Positions 33,605-46,182 of a DNA stretch of 64,000 bases are shown here, in pieces. Under the pieces are notes generated by a model that did not search any database, had not been told where the DNA came from, and was given only the letters and a program-made list of their open reading frames with translations. Within the stretch, counting starts at the first letter, position 1. Every line of letters begins with the position of its first letter. Location of the stretch: NCBI GenBank assembly GCA_049724395.1, contig JAUGWO010000025.1:1-64000 (forward strand), read 5' to 3'. This DNA comes from Spongospora subterranea f. sp. subterranea. Lineage: Eukaryota; Endomyxa: Phytomyxea; Phytomyxea; Plasmodiophorida. The position numbers were made by a program, and so were the translations under genes.

Positions 33605-34105
33605 TTCACCCAGGTTGTGGTTGATTTATTAGTCAGCGAAAAAACACCGGCCGAATACCGATCGAAACCATTCCTTGATAGATGGCCGAGCCTTTGGACC
33701 GCATGTCGGCTGAGGAGAAGGCAACTCTTGACCCGGGCTGATCTGGTTATCTTGATTCCCCGCAACCGCTTCAGCGCCAGCTTTCACCTTTGTCTCCCAT
33801 ACTGATATCGACGACGATTCATCCACTGTCGCCACCTGACAAAGTTTCCCATCTTCTCCAACCTTTTCGTACTGAACGCGGCGCCCGATCGTCTGAATGC
33901 GGACCAAGTCCTCAATGCAATGGACCCGCAAATCCATGTAGCAAAACCGGATTCAATAGCAGATGTGAAGATTTAACCGAATTTAGCCGATCATCTCCGT
34001 TTAGTTCGATCGGTCTCGGCGATTTGTTTTTTACGGTCTGTAGGCTTGAACATATGGCCGAGATCGATCGAGCCGAACGGCGATAATCGGTCAATTGCAG
34101 TTAAA
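33605..34105 (-). pseudogene. Copy 3 of the unknown QELP-SQPT-IKEWF family
   Basis: The minus-strand frame at 33629-33937 reads EDLVRIQTIGRRVQYEKVGE, DGKLCQVATVDES, PGQELPSPQPT and RPSIKEWFRSVFGRCF before stopping. Its order matches the 15.3-16.4 kb units and the plus-strand copy at 34110-34660. The stop lies just after GRCFFAD, so this may be the true C-terminus of the ancestral protein. The motif is not one I can assign to a family. The gene is probably truncated at its 5' side, where it meets the next copy head to head. Confidence 0.5.
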
Positions 34106-34660
34106 ATTTCACATCCGTTTTTGATTGCGGCATGTTTCATGAAAATTTATGGGTCGATTCCATTGAGGACCTGGCCCGATCTCAGACGATTTTGAGTTGC
34201 TTTCAATAAGCGAAAATGGGCAAGATGGGGAAGTTCGTCAGGTGGCGATAGTGGATGAATCGATATCAGGATGGGAGAAAGACGCGAAAGATGGCAGTGG
34301 ATGAATCGATATCAGGATGGGAGAAAGACGCGGAAGCTGGCAGTGGATGAATCGATATCAGGATGGGAGAAAGACGAAAAAGATGGCAGTGGATGAATCG
34401 ATATCAGGATGGGAGAAAGACGAGAAAGATGGCGCTAAAACGGTGGTTGACATCAATATAACCAGATGGGCCCTTGTCAAGAGTTGCCCACTTCTCAGTC
34501 ACATGCGATTCAAAGACTAGACGATTCATCAAGGAAAGGTTTCTGTTGGTATTCAGCCGATGCTTTTCCGTCTATAACGAATCGGTCAGACGAAGGGGCA
34601 GCACACGTCCAATCAATGCCTGTTTGGGTCATTTTACCAATACCTTCCAGAGAGAAATCG
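34106..34660 (+). pseudogene. Copy 4 of the same family, head-to-head inverted, with an internal minisatellite
   Basis: The plus strand reads VDSIEDLARSQTI (about 34150-34190), DGEVRQVAIVDES (34225-34262) and, after the tandem repeat, a QELP-like segment and a block matching IKEWFRSVFGRCF at DNA level (about 34520-34565). DNA identity to the minus-strand copy starts near 34110 and runs outward on both sides, so the two copies are arranged head to head. Frames are broken by indels and this copy is not functional as it stands. Confidence 0.5.
34253..34434 (+). repeat. Four tandem copies of a 46-bp unit
   Basis: The unit starts GGATGAATCGATATCAGGAT and continues GGGAGAAAGACG...GATGGCAGT. Four copies follow each other with one to three differences. 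The unit encodes DES.SGWE within the unknown family copy. Because 46 is not a multiple of three, each unit changes the reading frame. Confidence 0.92.
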
Positions 34661-34996
34661 ATATGGCTGCGTCGATAACCTGACTGCAGCAGGTCTCCGC
34701 AATCTCTATCCCGCGATCCTTCGAAGATTGTAATCTGCTCTTGAGCGTTATTGGCACCCGGTTCCCAGGAGCAGGCAATGAGAGGGACTGGTTCCCATGG
34801 TGGGGACGGAACGAAGAGACAACAATGGTCTGTGAAATCACAATCCACATTATAACAAAATAAACTCTCTCGATCCGATTTGTTATCGATCTGTCACAAA
34901 ACTCGTTACATATTCCTGTTTGGGCTGACTTAGCTGACTGCGGATATCTTGACTCTCAAGTGATTGTGTTACAAAGGAAAAACACATATGAAGTTG

Positions 34997-35200
34997 TTAC
35001 ATACGAGACATGCTTTTGTTACATACGAGACATGCTTTTGTTACATACGAGACATGCTTTTGTCATGCTTTTGTTTGTGTTACGTTCAACTCACGAAGAC
35101 TCACACAATGGAATTCGTTACATACGAGACATGCTCTCATTGCGTTACAGCTCAGATCGCAAAGAGAAATACAGTCGAATTTGTTACACGCGAGACCTGC
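34997..35200 (+). repeat. 22-bp tandem repeat, three perfect and two dispersed copies
   Basis: The unit GTTACATACGAGACATGCTT (plus TT) is present three times in a row from about 34998. It appears again at about 35116 and, degenerate, at about 35180 (GTTACACGCGAGACCTGC). Single GTTAC words recur between them. No gene is evident; short frames across it simply translate the repeat. Confidence 0.85.
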
Positions 35201-36160
35201 ACTGAGTATGTTACGGTCCCCGGTGTGCACTATCACATCATTGCGATACCCTGAATCCGTTGACGAGTGGGAAGGGGTCAGTCAGTGGTTGTGGTCATCA
35301 ATCGGCAGTGATCGGAAATATCGCACACAATATAAACCAAGCACCATGGATGAGATAGCCTTGGACCATCCTGCACGATCGACTGTTTGGCAAACTTCGG
35401 CCCAAGTGGCATCGTGTCAACGTTGTTGAGGACAAAAGCCATGATTATCAGGGAACGGAGCCAGCCTCTCAACCTGATCAAGAGAGCTTTTGGTGGACGA
35501 GATCAAGAGAGCGATGAACGCGTGAGCTGGATGACGTCGTATCATGAGGCAATATCATCGCTTCCAAGCCAGATTGGCAAGAAGTGGATGTGGGAAGGAA
35601 TTTTGACTAATGAGGAGTTGATATCAATCAAATGGCACAAATAGTGGACTTGAAGAAGAAATTTGATAACAGTCACATCGACACTTAACCAGGGGAAATC
35701 AAGGAACGATCGCCGATAAACGCGGATCGATCGACCGAAACTTTGGAGTTGGTTACATTCGATATTTACATATTGACAATAACACCAACACTGAAGATAT
35801 AATTATGTTATCGACGCGGATATTACAAATAGATATGCATAGGATTATGACGTAGAGTAACGCTTCTGGACGGCGGGATTGGCTTTCATCATTGGCCGAC
35901 TAGAGATAATACGGAGCCACTGGCTTTCACCATCATCCGGCTTCGAGATCATACGGAGCGCTTGGATTTCACCATTGCCCAGCTTTGAGATGATACGCCA
36001 TGTGAGACAGATCGGTCTGCACCATTCTCGAAATTAAAGGCTAGGGAAAACCGTTGTTGGCCAACTTGCGGTTGCTGCAGCAGGGAGTGGGGCGAACCCA
36101 TCGGAAGGCGGGAGTTGCGGCCAGAGCGATAGGCGAAAGTACCGCTTGGCTGGACCTGTC
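35201..36160. other. Gene-poor stretch with a degenerate 45-bp triplication
   Basis: At about 35879-35995 three related segments of about 45 bases follow each other, each with GG.TTTCA.CAT....C..C....GAGAT.ATACG. The remainder shows short frames only (35010-35429 and 35387-35644 on the plus strand) without recognisable domains. Confidence 0.45.
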
Positions 36161-36163
36161 TTG

Positions 36164-36345
36164 CTAAAGCTGAAAGGATGCGAACTGATATGGTTTCTCG
36201 GTCGATGTGGTGGGACTGCCGAATTCAAAACCTGTTGAACGAGCAGGATTAGATTCGAAGCCCACTGGAGGTCTGATCAGAAGAGCAGAAACTAGAACAA
36301 ACCAAAGGGGCAATCGCATAATCATTGTTCGCATTGAAGGCAAAC
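36164..36345 (-). CDS. Possible short secreted peptide
   Basis: Within a longer minus-strand frame an internal Met at about 36331 begins MRTMIMRLPLWFVLVSALLI, a typical signal-peptide hydrophobic core, followed by RPPVGFESNPARSTGF and a stop at 36164 after about 56 residues. Opposite-strand frames are also open, so the coding strand is uncertain. It could equally be a non-coding stretch. Confidence 0.22.
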
Positions 36346-36374
36346 AGAGTCGATGGCCGTGAAGAAGCGAATAG

Positions 36375-36783
36375 TCAGCCGCTTGAGGGTGCAAAGGCCG
36401 AAGGAGCTGCTGAAGGTGAGTGTGAAAGAGAGGATCGGCGTTTGACGTGTGGGATGAATGACGAAGAAGTGCCATTGAGAGGAACGGTGCTTGAGGTAGG
36501 TAATGCTGGAGAAGAGGGGGTAAACAGAGGAGCAGCGTTAGGTTTCAGCTTGGTCGGCGATGCGCGCAAGCGTCGATTACGCCGCTGGTTTTGCTGGGAC
36601 CTCAGCCGGTCAACCTCCGTTCTAAAGCATGTCGATCCCATTCATAATCTGACTTTGCTGGGCGTTACGACTAAGCATCGCCTGTTCGAATCAAAGCGAC
36701 GGCCATTGACCATCTCGGAATCATGGTGCTAGTTGCGGAAGCGTTGTTGTCTGACGAGAGATGGTAGGGTGTGTGTGGACCCT
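36375..36783. other. Stretch open on both strands, coding status undecided
   Basis: The minus strand encodes a Ser/Pro-rich basic frame (36375-36641) with LRASPTKLKPNAAPLFTPSS, of the kind seen in disordered tails. The plus strand is open from 36325 to 36732. Neither shows a domain. I see nothing to decide between them. Confidence 0.25.
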
Positions 36784-37329
36784 TCAGCAGTTTCGGAAAA
36801 CAACATCATGAGCTCCAAATATTTTGTTCCCCGACGGAGATGACGAGCTGGCCCGGGCGATGGAAAACGTTTGCCTGATTTCTATACAATTCCTGTACAG
36901 ATTCCATTTCTGGCAATTCATTATAAAGGAAGGCGCTATTAGGAAAGTTGGGCAACTGAATTCATGAATGCTCTCTTGGAGGGCTGTGCAGTTATGAAGA
37001 TGCGCAAGAATATGAGGTAACATTTGAATTGTGAAAATTGGGAATTTGCAAGAGACTATCTCACTGTTCTAAACGCTACACACGTCGGCAAAACAGTAAT
37101 CGGTTTTGCAAAGAGTGACTAAAAAAACTATATATATCAGAATCTCAGGATCGACGACAGAGGTTTTTTCTTTCCAGGCACCTAAAGTCAATATCAGGCC
37201 AAACAAATTCGTGATAGCGATGAAAACGTTTACCGGATCAGAAGGGGGATTTGCAGGGGTTGAGCTTTGGTACTTCTCCCTATACCTATCACAGATCTAT
37301 ATGTTTGATTGGGTTAGAACCAGAATATT

Positions 37330-40300
37330 AGTCATACGACAAGGTTTGTACCTGAGTTGATTCTGATGAAGACATATCTCCTCGCATGCTCAAAAACGCC
37401 TTTAATGCCACGCCACGATCGGCCCCATAAATTTCGAATACAGATTCAAAAAACAGTGGAACCCACCCGGGTTCACTGTGCAATAAATTAATAAAACAAC
37501 AATTGCATCGATGCAATGATATCTGTACCAATCAAGAATGTGCTGAATCTTCTCTATATGTTCGACCTGTTTCTCAGCGATTTTGACTGGAACGAATTCG
37601 GATATCGTATTGCCCGTATACCATTCGAACAAAGCATCGTAATCGCAATGCAGTTTGATTGTGAATTCTGAAAAACAGGTAAGCTCCTGAAATTCCCACC
37701 AATACTTTTTCGCTATGCCTTTTTTTTTAGCGGAAAGATTACAGCTTTGGAGGCAAGTGCAGTATGCGATAACAAAAAGTCTTATCGACTCCTAAGTTGA
37801 ATGGGAACATTGTTGTATATAAAAACAGCGAGACAGCGTTACCTGAATGAGTTTGGAAAAGAACACATCCTTGCTAATCCAAGATTCGTAATCGGCAAAA
37901 TAATCAGAGAACGTTGCAATGATCTTCTGAGCATATTCGCCATCTCTCGCAGATAGCCAAGTTGGAATGAACATTTCTGGAAGAACCTGATACTTATTCA
38001 GCACATTTGCCAAACTATATATCAAAGTCGGTTTACCTTCTCCTTCACGCATTGAACCATTTGTTCAGCTACGACGCAGACAGCGCTGGTCCCGACCCGG
38101 TAGAACCCATCAATTATATCATCAGTCTTCTCCACCAGCATATCTGTAGCATCCAATTGCATACTTAGCGTTTGTTCTAAAGTTCCTGAATTAATAGTTG
38201 TAGTTGACCCTCTAACTCTGGATCGAACAGCTCTTTGCAGCGGTCCCTCATTGCCTCGCTATTTTCCACACTCTGCTCGCAGTTGTTAACAACGGCAATT
38301 AGGAAGGTGTCTGGTTTGGAAAATCCTTGCGACCGCAAAGCATCAGTCTAAAGTATTTTGTTTTATGACAGAAGAAACATTGAAATACAAATCCTACCTG
38401 GAGATTTTGGTAGTCAACGAGGACAGCAAAACACATTAAAACGACATCCAGGAATGGTTGGTCCCTAAGTCCACGTTTGATAGCAAGGTCAAGTTGCTGA
38501 TTCAAAATACAAAATAAATCTTGCGGTGCACTGGTACTCTGCAAGAATTATGAATATTTACCAACCACATAATGATTGTCGGTGAGTACCCAATGCCCTT
38601 GACCATTTTGTGATGGTTCAGTTTTCCAATCCGACAGCAAAATCTTTTGAACCCATTCGTTCAAAGTTCGGCTGACGACATTTAAATATGCCTAATGATT
38701 TGACGATGATTGTTGGATTGTGGATGAAAGCCGGCTCAAAATGCTTACTTGCATCAAAATCGGTACATGTTGCAGAAATAACGTTGCCGATGAAGATTCA
38801 CTTTTCGTGTCAACTCCCAGTGATTCCATGGCCTCACAGTAATCCTGCGCGAATACGGTCAACAGATATAGAACGAAGTACCGTTTACGCTGTACTTGGA
38901 TCCAGTTTATACAATCTAAAATGTCGCTAGGTGACATTCTATCAACATCGCTGGTGCTATGTAATAATCGCGCATAACTGATGTATATTGATCAGCGCAT
39001 CACCAGACAGAAAAAGCTGAACTTACAGCCACTTCTGATAGCGAGACTCGAAAAACGAAAATACCTGAAAACGATCAGGATAGCATGGAACGACATGACT
39101 GCCAACAAAGTAAAGATCGTCGATTAGCTTTTTCCCAACGCCAAGAATGTGATTAATATTGTTGGCTGCAAACATATTCAGTTCTGAGCACGCAGATATT
39201 ACAATGAAATACCTTTATCGGGTGAATCGTCCCCAAACGCGTTAGCGAATCTCTTACCGATTGCTTCGTCCAAAACATCTAACGTTCTCTAATATCGAAT
39301 AAGACCTTTCATTCCTCAAGAATCTGCCTTCTCCCTACCTGCATCATACTACGGCGTGGAGTAACTTTGAATAAATTTCCAGTATAATTGCGTTCCTGCT
39401 CGTAATCTTCCATTTCTATCACTTCCAACGTTTTGATGAGGGTGGCCTAGAATACAATAAGAGCATGTAAGCATAATAATGGAAAAACTTTTTTTTTACA
39501 GGATCCTCTTCGGCTAGGTAAAATGTATCTGAAATATTTTCCCAGACTCGCTTTTGTAAAGCGGCAACGACAACAGAGAGCGAGTCAAAATGACGAGCAA
39601 CACGAGTGTGAGCGCTGACACGAAATATTGACACAAAATTAGTTGCTTTTGAATGCAACCTACCCAGTATCCTTTCCACTTTGATATTTGGCAGTCTCTC
39701 TAAGAGCATTGTCTCTTAACCGGACAAGCTGTCTGACCTGAATATACACCCGCTTCAGGGCCGAATCTTCATTGCCGACTTGATCTTCAAGGGCTCGTGC
39801 TCTCTCGGGTATTGAGGTAAATAAATCCATGAGCCGAGTCACCTGCCGCAAGTGCCTTCGGGCAATACCAACCTGAAAAATAATTAGCACTTGTGAACAT
39901 GCCCAAAATGAACTGAAATAAATGATGAAAGGAATTGAACTAGTGCCCACCCGTCGAATATCTTTATATGCAGAATTGAGCAGAAGTTGACATTGGGAAC
40001 ACATTGTTACGATCTGGGCCATGCTATCTTGAATGTTAACAACTCTACCGCTGCTTTGATCAAGAAGATGTTGGGCCCATCTCATGTCATCAATCTGCGT
40101 TGCTTGCATTGATCGTAACCTTGACAAAGAAACCTGAGAACGCCGCAAAAATCAGCAATCAAAATGTGTTTCCAGCAAGACAGCAAAAGTGATCAGACAT
40201 AATTCGAGGAACGCGAAACTTGAAAATGGAGAAGCTCAACGAAAATACTCAACCTAATGAAAACTGTACAACTAGTGGTCGGGCAACAGCACGATGTACC

Positions 40301-40423
40301 TGAGCTTTACTGGCAACAGAATCACTGATGGAATCGAGGCGTCTAATGTCTCTATGAATATCGATTTATGCGGAATCAACAACCCACCAACGTTAACGAA
40401 TCTGCCGAATCGCATAGCGACAT
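37330..40423 (-). CDS. SEC6: Exocyst complex subunit Sec6 (EXOC3)
   Basis: Sec6 tethers secretory vesicles to the plasma membrane as part of the octameric exocyst. The first exon is short, MSLCDSADSLT (40392-40423). It splices into DIRRLDSISDSVASKAQ and then VSLSRLRSMQATQIDDMRW at 40137. The region at 39780-39870, ARRHLRQVTRLMDLFTSIPE, has the Sec6 pattern (R..L......L..L.SIPE). Further on are an exon with RRSMMQ, and FIPTWLSARDGEYAQKIIAT followed by FSDYFADYESWI (about 37860-37980), matching the F...W........I..TF.DYF.D signature. Near the end is VPLFFESVFEIYGADRG and FLSMRGDMSS (about 37380-37470). There are many short introns. The exact C-terminus is unsettled; an extra exon with MLPHILAHLHNCTALQE (36960-37020) may belong to it. 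It is divergent from the gene upstream. Confidence 0.85.
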
Positions 40424-41734
40424 GACCAGGGCCCTGGCCAGCCGTCGGCACTCCCCTTTTTCTCGTCGAGCTCCATAGCCGGCGCGGATTCCGATCAGCG
40501 CCTGGCGCCTTCCCGCTCTCAATCAGAGTGTTGTCCGGATGATGCGGTCAATTGGGGTTGAAGTGATCACACCTTCCCAGTCATCAGTACGCACCAACAA
40601 CGTGTTACTCGAATGGCCAATGGGGAATACATATCCACACCACTACAGTCAAGGTTTGAGGCGTGCCGCCAGAATGTCGCCATGAGCAAAGCAGACACTG
40701 AGCGATATTCCTGAAAGTGGCGAAGGTTTTACTCTTGGATTTACAGAACTTGCCGATATGGCCAATGAAGAATTCCGCTATCGTCAGACAGGATACAAAT
40801 TGATTCGCTCCTCCGCATCTCCGACGCCTGCGACCCTTTCATTTCTCATTGACGATATTGATATGCTGGAGCATCCATGAAAGAGCCAGATCTGATTACA
40901 TTTGATGCTCTTTGCTATGATTGATACTCCGTATTTAAATTATTCAAATATCACAATCTGTGATTCATTCAACGGATTCTATATTTATCAGGGTATTTGC
41001 GAGTTTACTACGACAAAACGAAGCAGTTTCATAATCGATTAGGGTCTATCAAATGTCATACTTGCAGAGTCTGTTTTGAACACTTTTTGAGATGGTTCCT
41101 TGACAACGATGTGGTGCCAGCATGCTCTAAAACTTTGCTACATGTTGTTTTATCTTGCAAAGATGATTGCAACTGTGGCATATTCGCAAAGACCGCTTTG
41201 GACTTTTTGCGATGGTTCAGTAAAGCCCGACGCTTGGCCCGATGTTAGTTGTCTATCAGATTTTCAACCTTCAGCCTATGTGCATTAGAGCGATCCTCAT
41301 CAATCACTTGAAAGACCCCTTCCTGCGATAAACGCATCAGGGTAACTTGATGGCTATTCATCGTCTGTCGGTTCTGTACTCAGTTGTACGTTTACGTGGA
41401 TTTACCTCGCCTGCCTCAATATTCGACGGGTTCTCGACATCAACTGGTGGATGGATCGGACATGACGAATTACCGCTTGAAACGGGCGCCATGACCAGTA
41501 CGTTTGGGCATGCAGGCAATCACCGGGGGACACAGTTCAAAGTAGGTTCGCGTGTATGTTGTTACAGTGTTCGGAAGTCGCAACTGGGCTGCAGCTGCAA
41601 CTGACGCAATAAATATCGGAATTTCATATTTCGATCTGCAGATTTCGAGGGATTCGTCGTTGAAATCCCTTCGCGGCATCCCAGTTTGTGATATCAGCTG
41701 GACCCCGAGTTTATTCTAGCGTTGTCGGTTCATC
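40424..41734. other. Divergent intergenic region between Sec6 and Scc3 with one possible small gene
   Basis: The region should hold the promoters of both flanking genes, which point apart. Inside it, a plus-strand frame at about 40535-40880 reads MRSIGVEVITPSQSSVRTNN, stops once near 40685, and resumes in the same frame as LSDIPESGEGFTLGFTELAD through SFLIDDIDMLEHP to a stop near 40880. That in-frame continuation could be a small gene with a stop or an unseen intron, or the tail of a decayed one. The part from 40990 to 41700 shows only short frames. No RNA gene was found. Confidence 0.35.
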
Positions 41735-44700
41735 ATGTCTGTTGTGACGACACCACGCAGGCGAAGTTCGCGACTTCGCGTGGAACGCGTTTTGAACGTC
41801 ATGTACTGGCCAATATTTTTCCGCAATCCGTCGCAAACCGCCGTTAGCATTCTAATCTCGGTTTAACAGAAACGAATCTGATGAAGAGAGTAGCTCACAT
41901 AGCGAATCAACCAGGTCTCCTGGAACATCAGATGAGGACGATGAGCGTCCATTTTTGATAACCCCCTCAAAAAAACGGGCGAAGGTCAGCCGCCAGGTTC
42001 AAAGGAAAACCCATCAACCCAAGTCAACCCCCAGTAAAACCCGTCAACCCAAGACAACCCCCAGTAAAACGCGAACCAAAAAGAAAAACATAATTTCCCC
42101 ACACAACGTCGCAAGTTGGGCAGTTGATGACGAATCGTCAAGAGAACAACTCACAGTGATTGGTTGGTTGAATATTAACTGGGATCCAAATAATCAACAC
42201 TCGACTAAGGGCAGTTGCCCATATAGAATTGATTCGCGATTTTTCGAAGAAAACCGAGGCGTTTAAAGCCTCGGTTGCTGATTGGAATGCTCTGAATAGT
42301 GCAGATCCTGAGAATGCAATTGCCTCTATTGTTTCTTTCACAATTCATGTATGTTCGTCTAATTTCCAAGATGGTTTCCAAACTCGACATTGTTCAGGTA
42401 TGCGGGAGTTCTTTATTTGTTCCTGCCGCCGTGCTAAACAACGATCTCACCGATCCCGCATTATTGAGCCAGTTCGAATCTGACGCCAAGTCGAACAATA
42501 CTATGCAAGATTTAAATAATCCGAACAAAGTACAATAACGAAGGTGTAATTTCGCGGAGTGTTCACCTTGTGCTTCAGAGCGCAGCGAAGCGGTTCCATA
42601 GTCGTGTCAAATTATGGATCAAAATGTGGATCGAATCTTTGCCTTCGACTACATTGTTTGACACAGAGCTGCTGTGTCGTGTAATTGAGTGGGTTACCGT
42701 TCTGTCTCAAAATGGGTTACGGTAATGGCTGTTGTTTACATTTATTCCGAAGGCGAACGACTCTTGTTATGTTTTTAGGTCATTTAGGCTCGGTGCATCA
42801 GCAGTCGCATTCGCCATCGCTGATAGTTTGATGTCGCTTTATGGACAGATTCAAGTAGGTTTGATCAAATACTGTTTAGTTTGTTTAATGATTTTGTATC
42901 GATCAGACGCAACTTGCTCTTGTCATGAAGTCTTTGTCCCAGAAAAAAAAGCACGCTGGATCTTTACAGCAATTAGAAGGCGACCGTGACGAGCACAATG
43001 CTTGTTCCACAGCCCTACAGAACCACATCAATACAATATTTCAGGAGTCGGGAAAATTCTTCCCTGTTTTCTTTGGATTTAAATGTGTTTTCAGCATCTT
43101 CGTTCCACGTTATCGTGATGTGCATCACTCGGTTCGGGAACTCTGCCTCGAGTCGTTAACGTGCTGGATCCTATCTTATAGGGTTTTCGTCGCTGATGCA
43201 TATTTCAAATATATCGGATGGGCATTAAATAATTCGCATCACCAAGTAAATTCTTTTTCACTTTAGTTCCTCCTTTAACACTGTCGTTTTATAGGTTCGT
43301 AATATTGCGGTGCGGTCAATATCAGAATTGGTGAAATCTGATCTGGTTCGACCGTCTATGGTGTCATTTTTAAACCGGTTCATTGGTCGAATTATCGAAA
43401 TGCATTATGATATCGACGAAGCTGTACGATATTTAGTTTTATCGTGTCTACTACGCTGATCAGTTCATTTCTGCCTCAGGTTACTAGTAATGCGATCGAA
43501 ACATGCACCACCATTCTGGTGCACGACGATATTCTGAGTGATTATGATTCATTTGGTGATGTAGGAAACTCTTGAGTTTCTGATTTTGTTTGCTAATATC
43601 TTCGTTAGGTCGCTTCTTTACTTTGGGATAAGTCTAAAAGTATTCGTGAGGCAGCGGCGCATTATATATATGAAGATTCGTTCAACGCGGATGGAACCGA
43701 TGAGTCGTTTACGAGATCAACGCCCCAAGACGACATTGAACAACTTTACACAATGTATGCTGCAAGTCCTTCATTGATTATTGCACTTATAGTCCGAACT
43801 TTCGTTGAACCAAATTAGATATTGTGAAGCTGCCCCAAAAGAAGGTCGGACTGATGTTTATGTCCAAACTCTTGTGGAACTACTCTTCTTCAAATTGCCG
43901 TGTCTCCGCGACGTTGTGACGATGCTATCTGTGCTCAGTTCTTGTAGCGAGCGCGACGACGGGGTTATCAACGTAACCATTATTTCACCGTTTCATTTGT
44001 GCATTCAAATTTAACGCCAAATTAATGTAGAACGGACCTCCTCGTCAACATTTTGTAGCCCAACTTCTGCTGGCGTCGTTCAATTTCGCGAATCTCGGAC
44101 AGGTATAGTATTTATGATGCCTGTTTTAGTTTGGGGGACCAATGAAATCATCAGGATCAAGGGCATTCCCGTTTAACTAAAGTTCATGCCGCTCAAAAGC
44201 GTTCAACTTGGGAGTCGTTCCAGGGAATCATTGCCAGTTCAGAATTCCACGGGATAATCAACAAGTACCAATCTGAGCCGGTGTGGTTATCGATCGCATA
44301 TGGTCACCCAAGTTAATCACTGCTTTGGTTCAGGAGGTGATAGCATGTTTGTCGAAAATGATTACGAGCATATTGCAGAAATCCGATGCTGAAAGGGCCA
44401 TAACGTGCAATCCAGCCATTAGCCCTGTGCTTTCGACCATATTCCTTCGTGAAACAAACCCGCTGTTTTTATGCCCACTTAGCGCCGCTTTGTCGGCAGT
44501 TTCCAAAGCAGATTTGGCCTCAGAACGGGCTATTCAGACGCTTGTTGAAAATCTGGTAAAATCTTCTCAGGAGCTGAAGGTATCATATTTTGTTGGTCAA
44601 GGGGTTTCGCTGAATTGTCAACACTAGGACGATATGGATGAAGACAGTGTTGAGCATCTGCTTCTGACTAATGCAAATTATGCACGAATAAGTTCAATTG

Positions 44701-46063
44701 TTCAACAAGTGTGTTTCTGCGCATCAGATCTCATACCTGATTATTTAATCGTCAACAGGTCTATTGCCCAGTAGTTCTGAATTCGCGTTTCTACGACGAG
44801 GCATTGACCGAAATTATCAATGGTGGATTTGATGCTCTTCTTGAAATCCATATTGGCGATTATCGAGAGTTTGATCAAGATTGCTCATTGCAGTATTCTA
44901 TGGGGTCTTCGAGAAAATCATGGTTTTTCTTATGTTGTTATCCCGATTTCGTTGTTTGAAAATGCTTTCAGATATCGAACACACTCAATGGCGATTTCAA
45001 GCGTTGGTCAACTCTTTATGTAAAGTGTTAAGTTGGGAGGATTCGGCCCTGACCTCGTTATCCTGCTCTGTTTCAGCGGATCTCAGCGCCGCTTCTCTCT
45101 CGAGAGCAAAATTCCGATATTGTCTTAACGATGAATTGTTTCATCTTTTACGCCATCATGTCCGCAACAATCCTGGCTGTGTCGAAGCTGCCAAATCAGC
45201 GGTACGTAGGAATTCATTCATGTGCTAAATTACAAATGTTCTGTTTAGGTTCGAGTTGTTTGCTGTTTCTGTCCCGAGCACGTCTCGATTGCATCAACAT
45301 TGTTCTTTAACAACGCCGTCAATGCAAGCACTGATGAAATGAACTTGCTTTGCAAGGCTTTAATCTCGTATCTACGAGTGCGCAAACCGCAAGTTCTTGC
45401 CCAGGTCAGTTTCCACATCATCTCCGATTCTCTTTTTAATGTGCGGTTTGAAAAAAGGCAATACTTGAAACCTTACAAGAATGTTTTCGTGGCGACCATG
45501 TCAAGGAAGCTTCTGTAGATGTCACATTAGGAGTTATTTCAGGTGCTCAATGTTGATGATAGGCTTTTGCTCGTAAAGTCGCCATGTCGCATGGCCTCTC
45601 CGCTCCTACAAATTCGGGTTTTGACACGATCGTGATCGGCGGAATTGATCATTTTCTTTTGAGTTCATGTGATTCTTCCTTCCTAGCTCTTCTACTCCCG
45701 TTCTTGCAACGCTGTCCAAAAAATCTGTTAGAGAAGGTTTCACAACATATTACCAATACTTTGGAAGCCGACGAACAATCACTTGTAATCCGATATTTAC
45801 CCTTCCATTGTTTTTCTAATGGTTTTACCCAGGATGATTCAGTTAGAACTCAGCTTCTCGAGCTTCAGCAGGTATTTTCTCTGAACTCGATGTCAAAGTG
45901 TTGATGTTTTCACAGGTAACGGTCAAACGTGGTCTTGCCAATAATTTGCCGGCGCACAACCAGGTAATAGCCGCACGTGGATTACATACAGCGTTTTCAG
46001 TTTCCTTCAGTGTGATAATGCCACCAGCGTTAACGATAACGTCTCTGTCCCGGAAAGCTCCTA
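41735..46063 (+). CDS. SCC3: Cohesin subunit Scc3 / STAG
   Basis: Scc3/SA/STAG is the HEAT-repeat subunit that binds the Scc1 kleisin and DNA in cohesin. The start at 41735 gives MSVVTTPRRRSSRLR, spliced to an acidic, Ser-rich nuclear tail (NESDEESSSHSESTRSPGTS), then a Lys-rich stretch with TPSKTR repeats (about 42000-42090). The STAG domain follows: VADWNALNSADPENAIASIV (about 42265-42330) and VCGSSLFVPAAVLNNDLTDP. The strongly conserved SCD block is at 43090-43260, with FVPRYRDVHHSVRELCLESL and FKYIGWALNNSHHQ, then VRNIAVRSISELVKSDL. The rest is helical to 46063, where an acidic C-terminal exon CDNATSVNDNVSVPESS ends the frame. Introns of about 40-60 bases are frequent. The next gene converges on it from the minus strand with about 120 bases between the stops. 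Confidence 0.9.
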
Positions 46064-46182
46064 GAATTTCCTCTCGCCAAGACACTCGGCTTTAATATAG
46101 CGAGCGCATAAAATTACCTAAATATATCTAAATAATCAAAGTTCCATTTATGTCTCGTACAGTCATTGTATAGATATTAGAT

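Noticed and set aside
34997-35200. Regulatory operator cluster
   Set aside because: The 22-bp repeats lie in a gene-poor area far from any gene start, so a plain tandem repeat is simpler.
36325-36732. Plus-strand 135-codon protein
   Set aside because: The opposite strand is equally open and no domain or repeat supports either reading.
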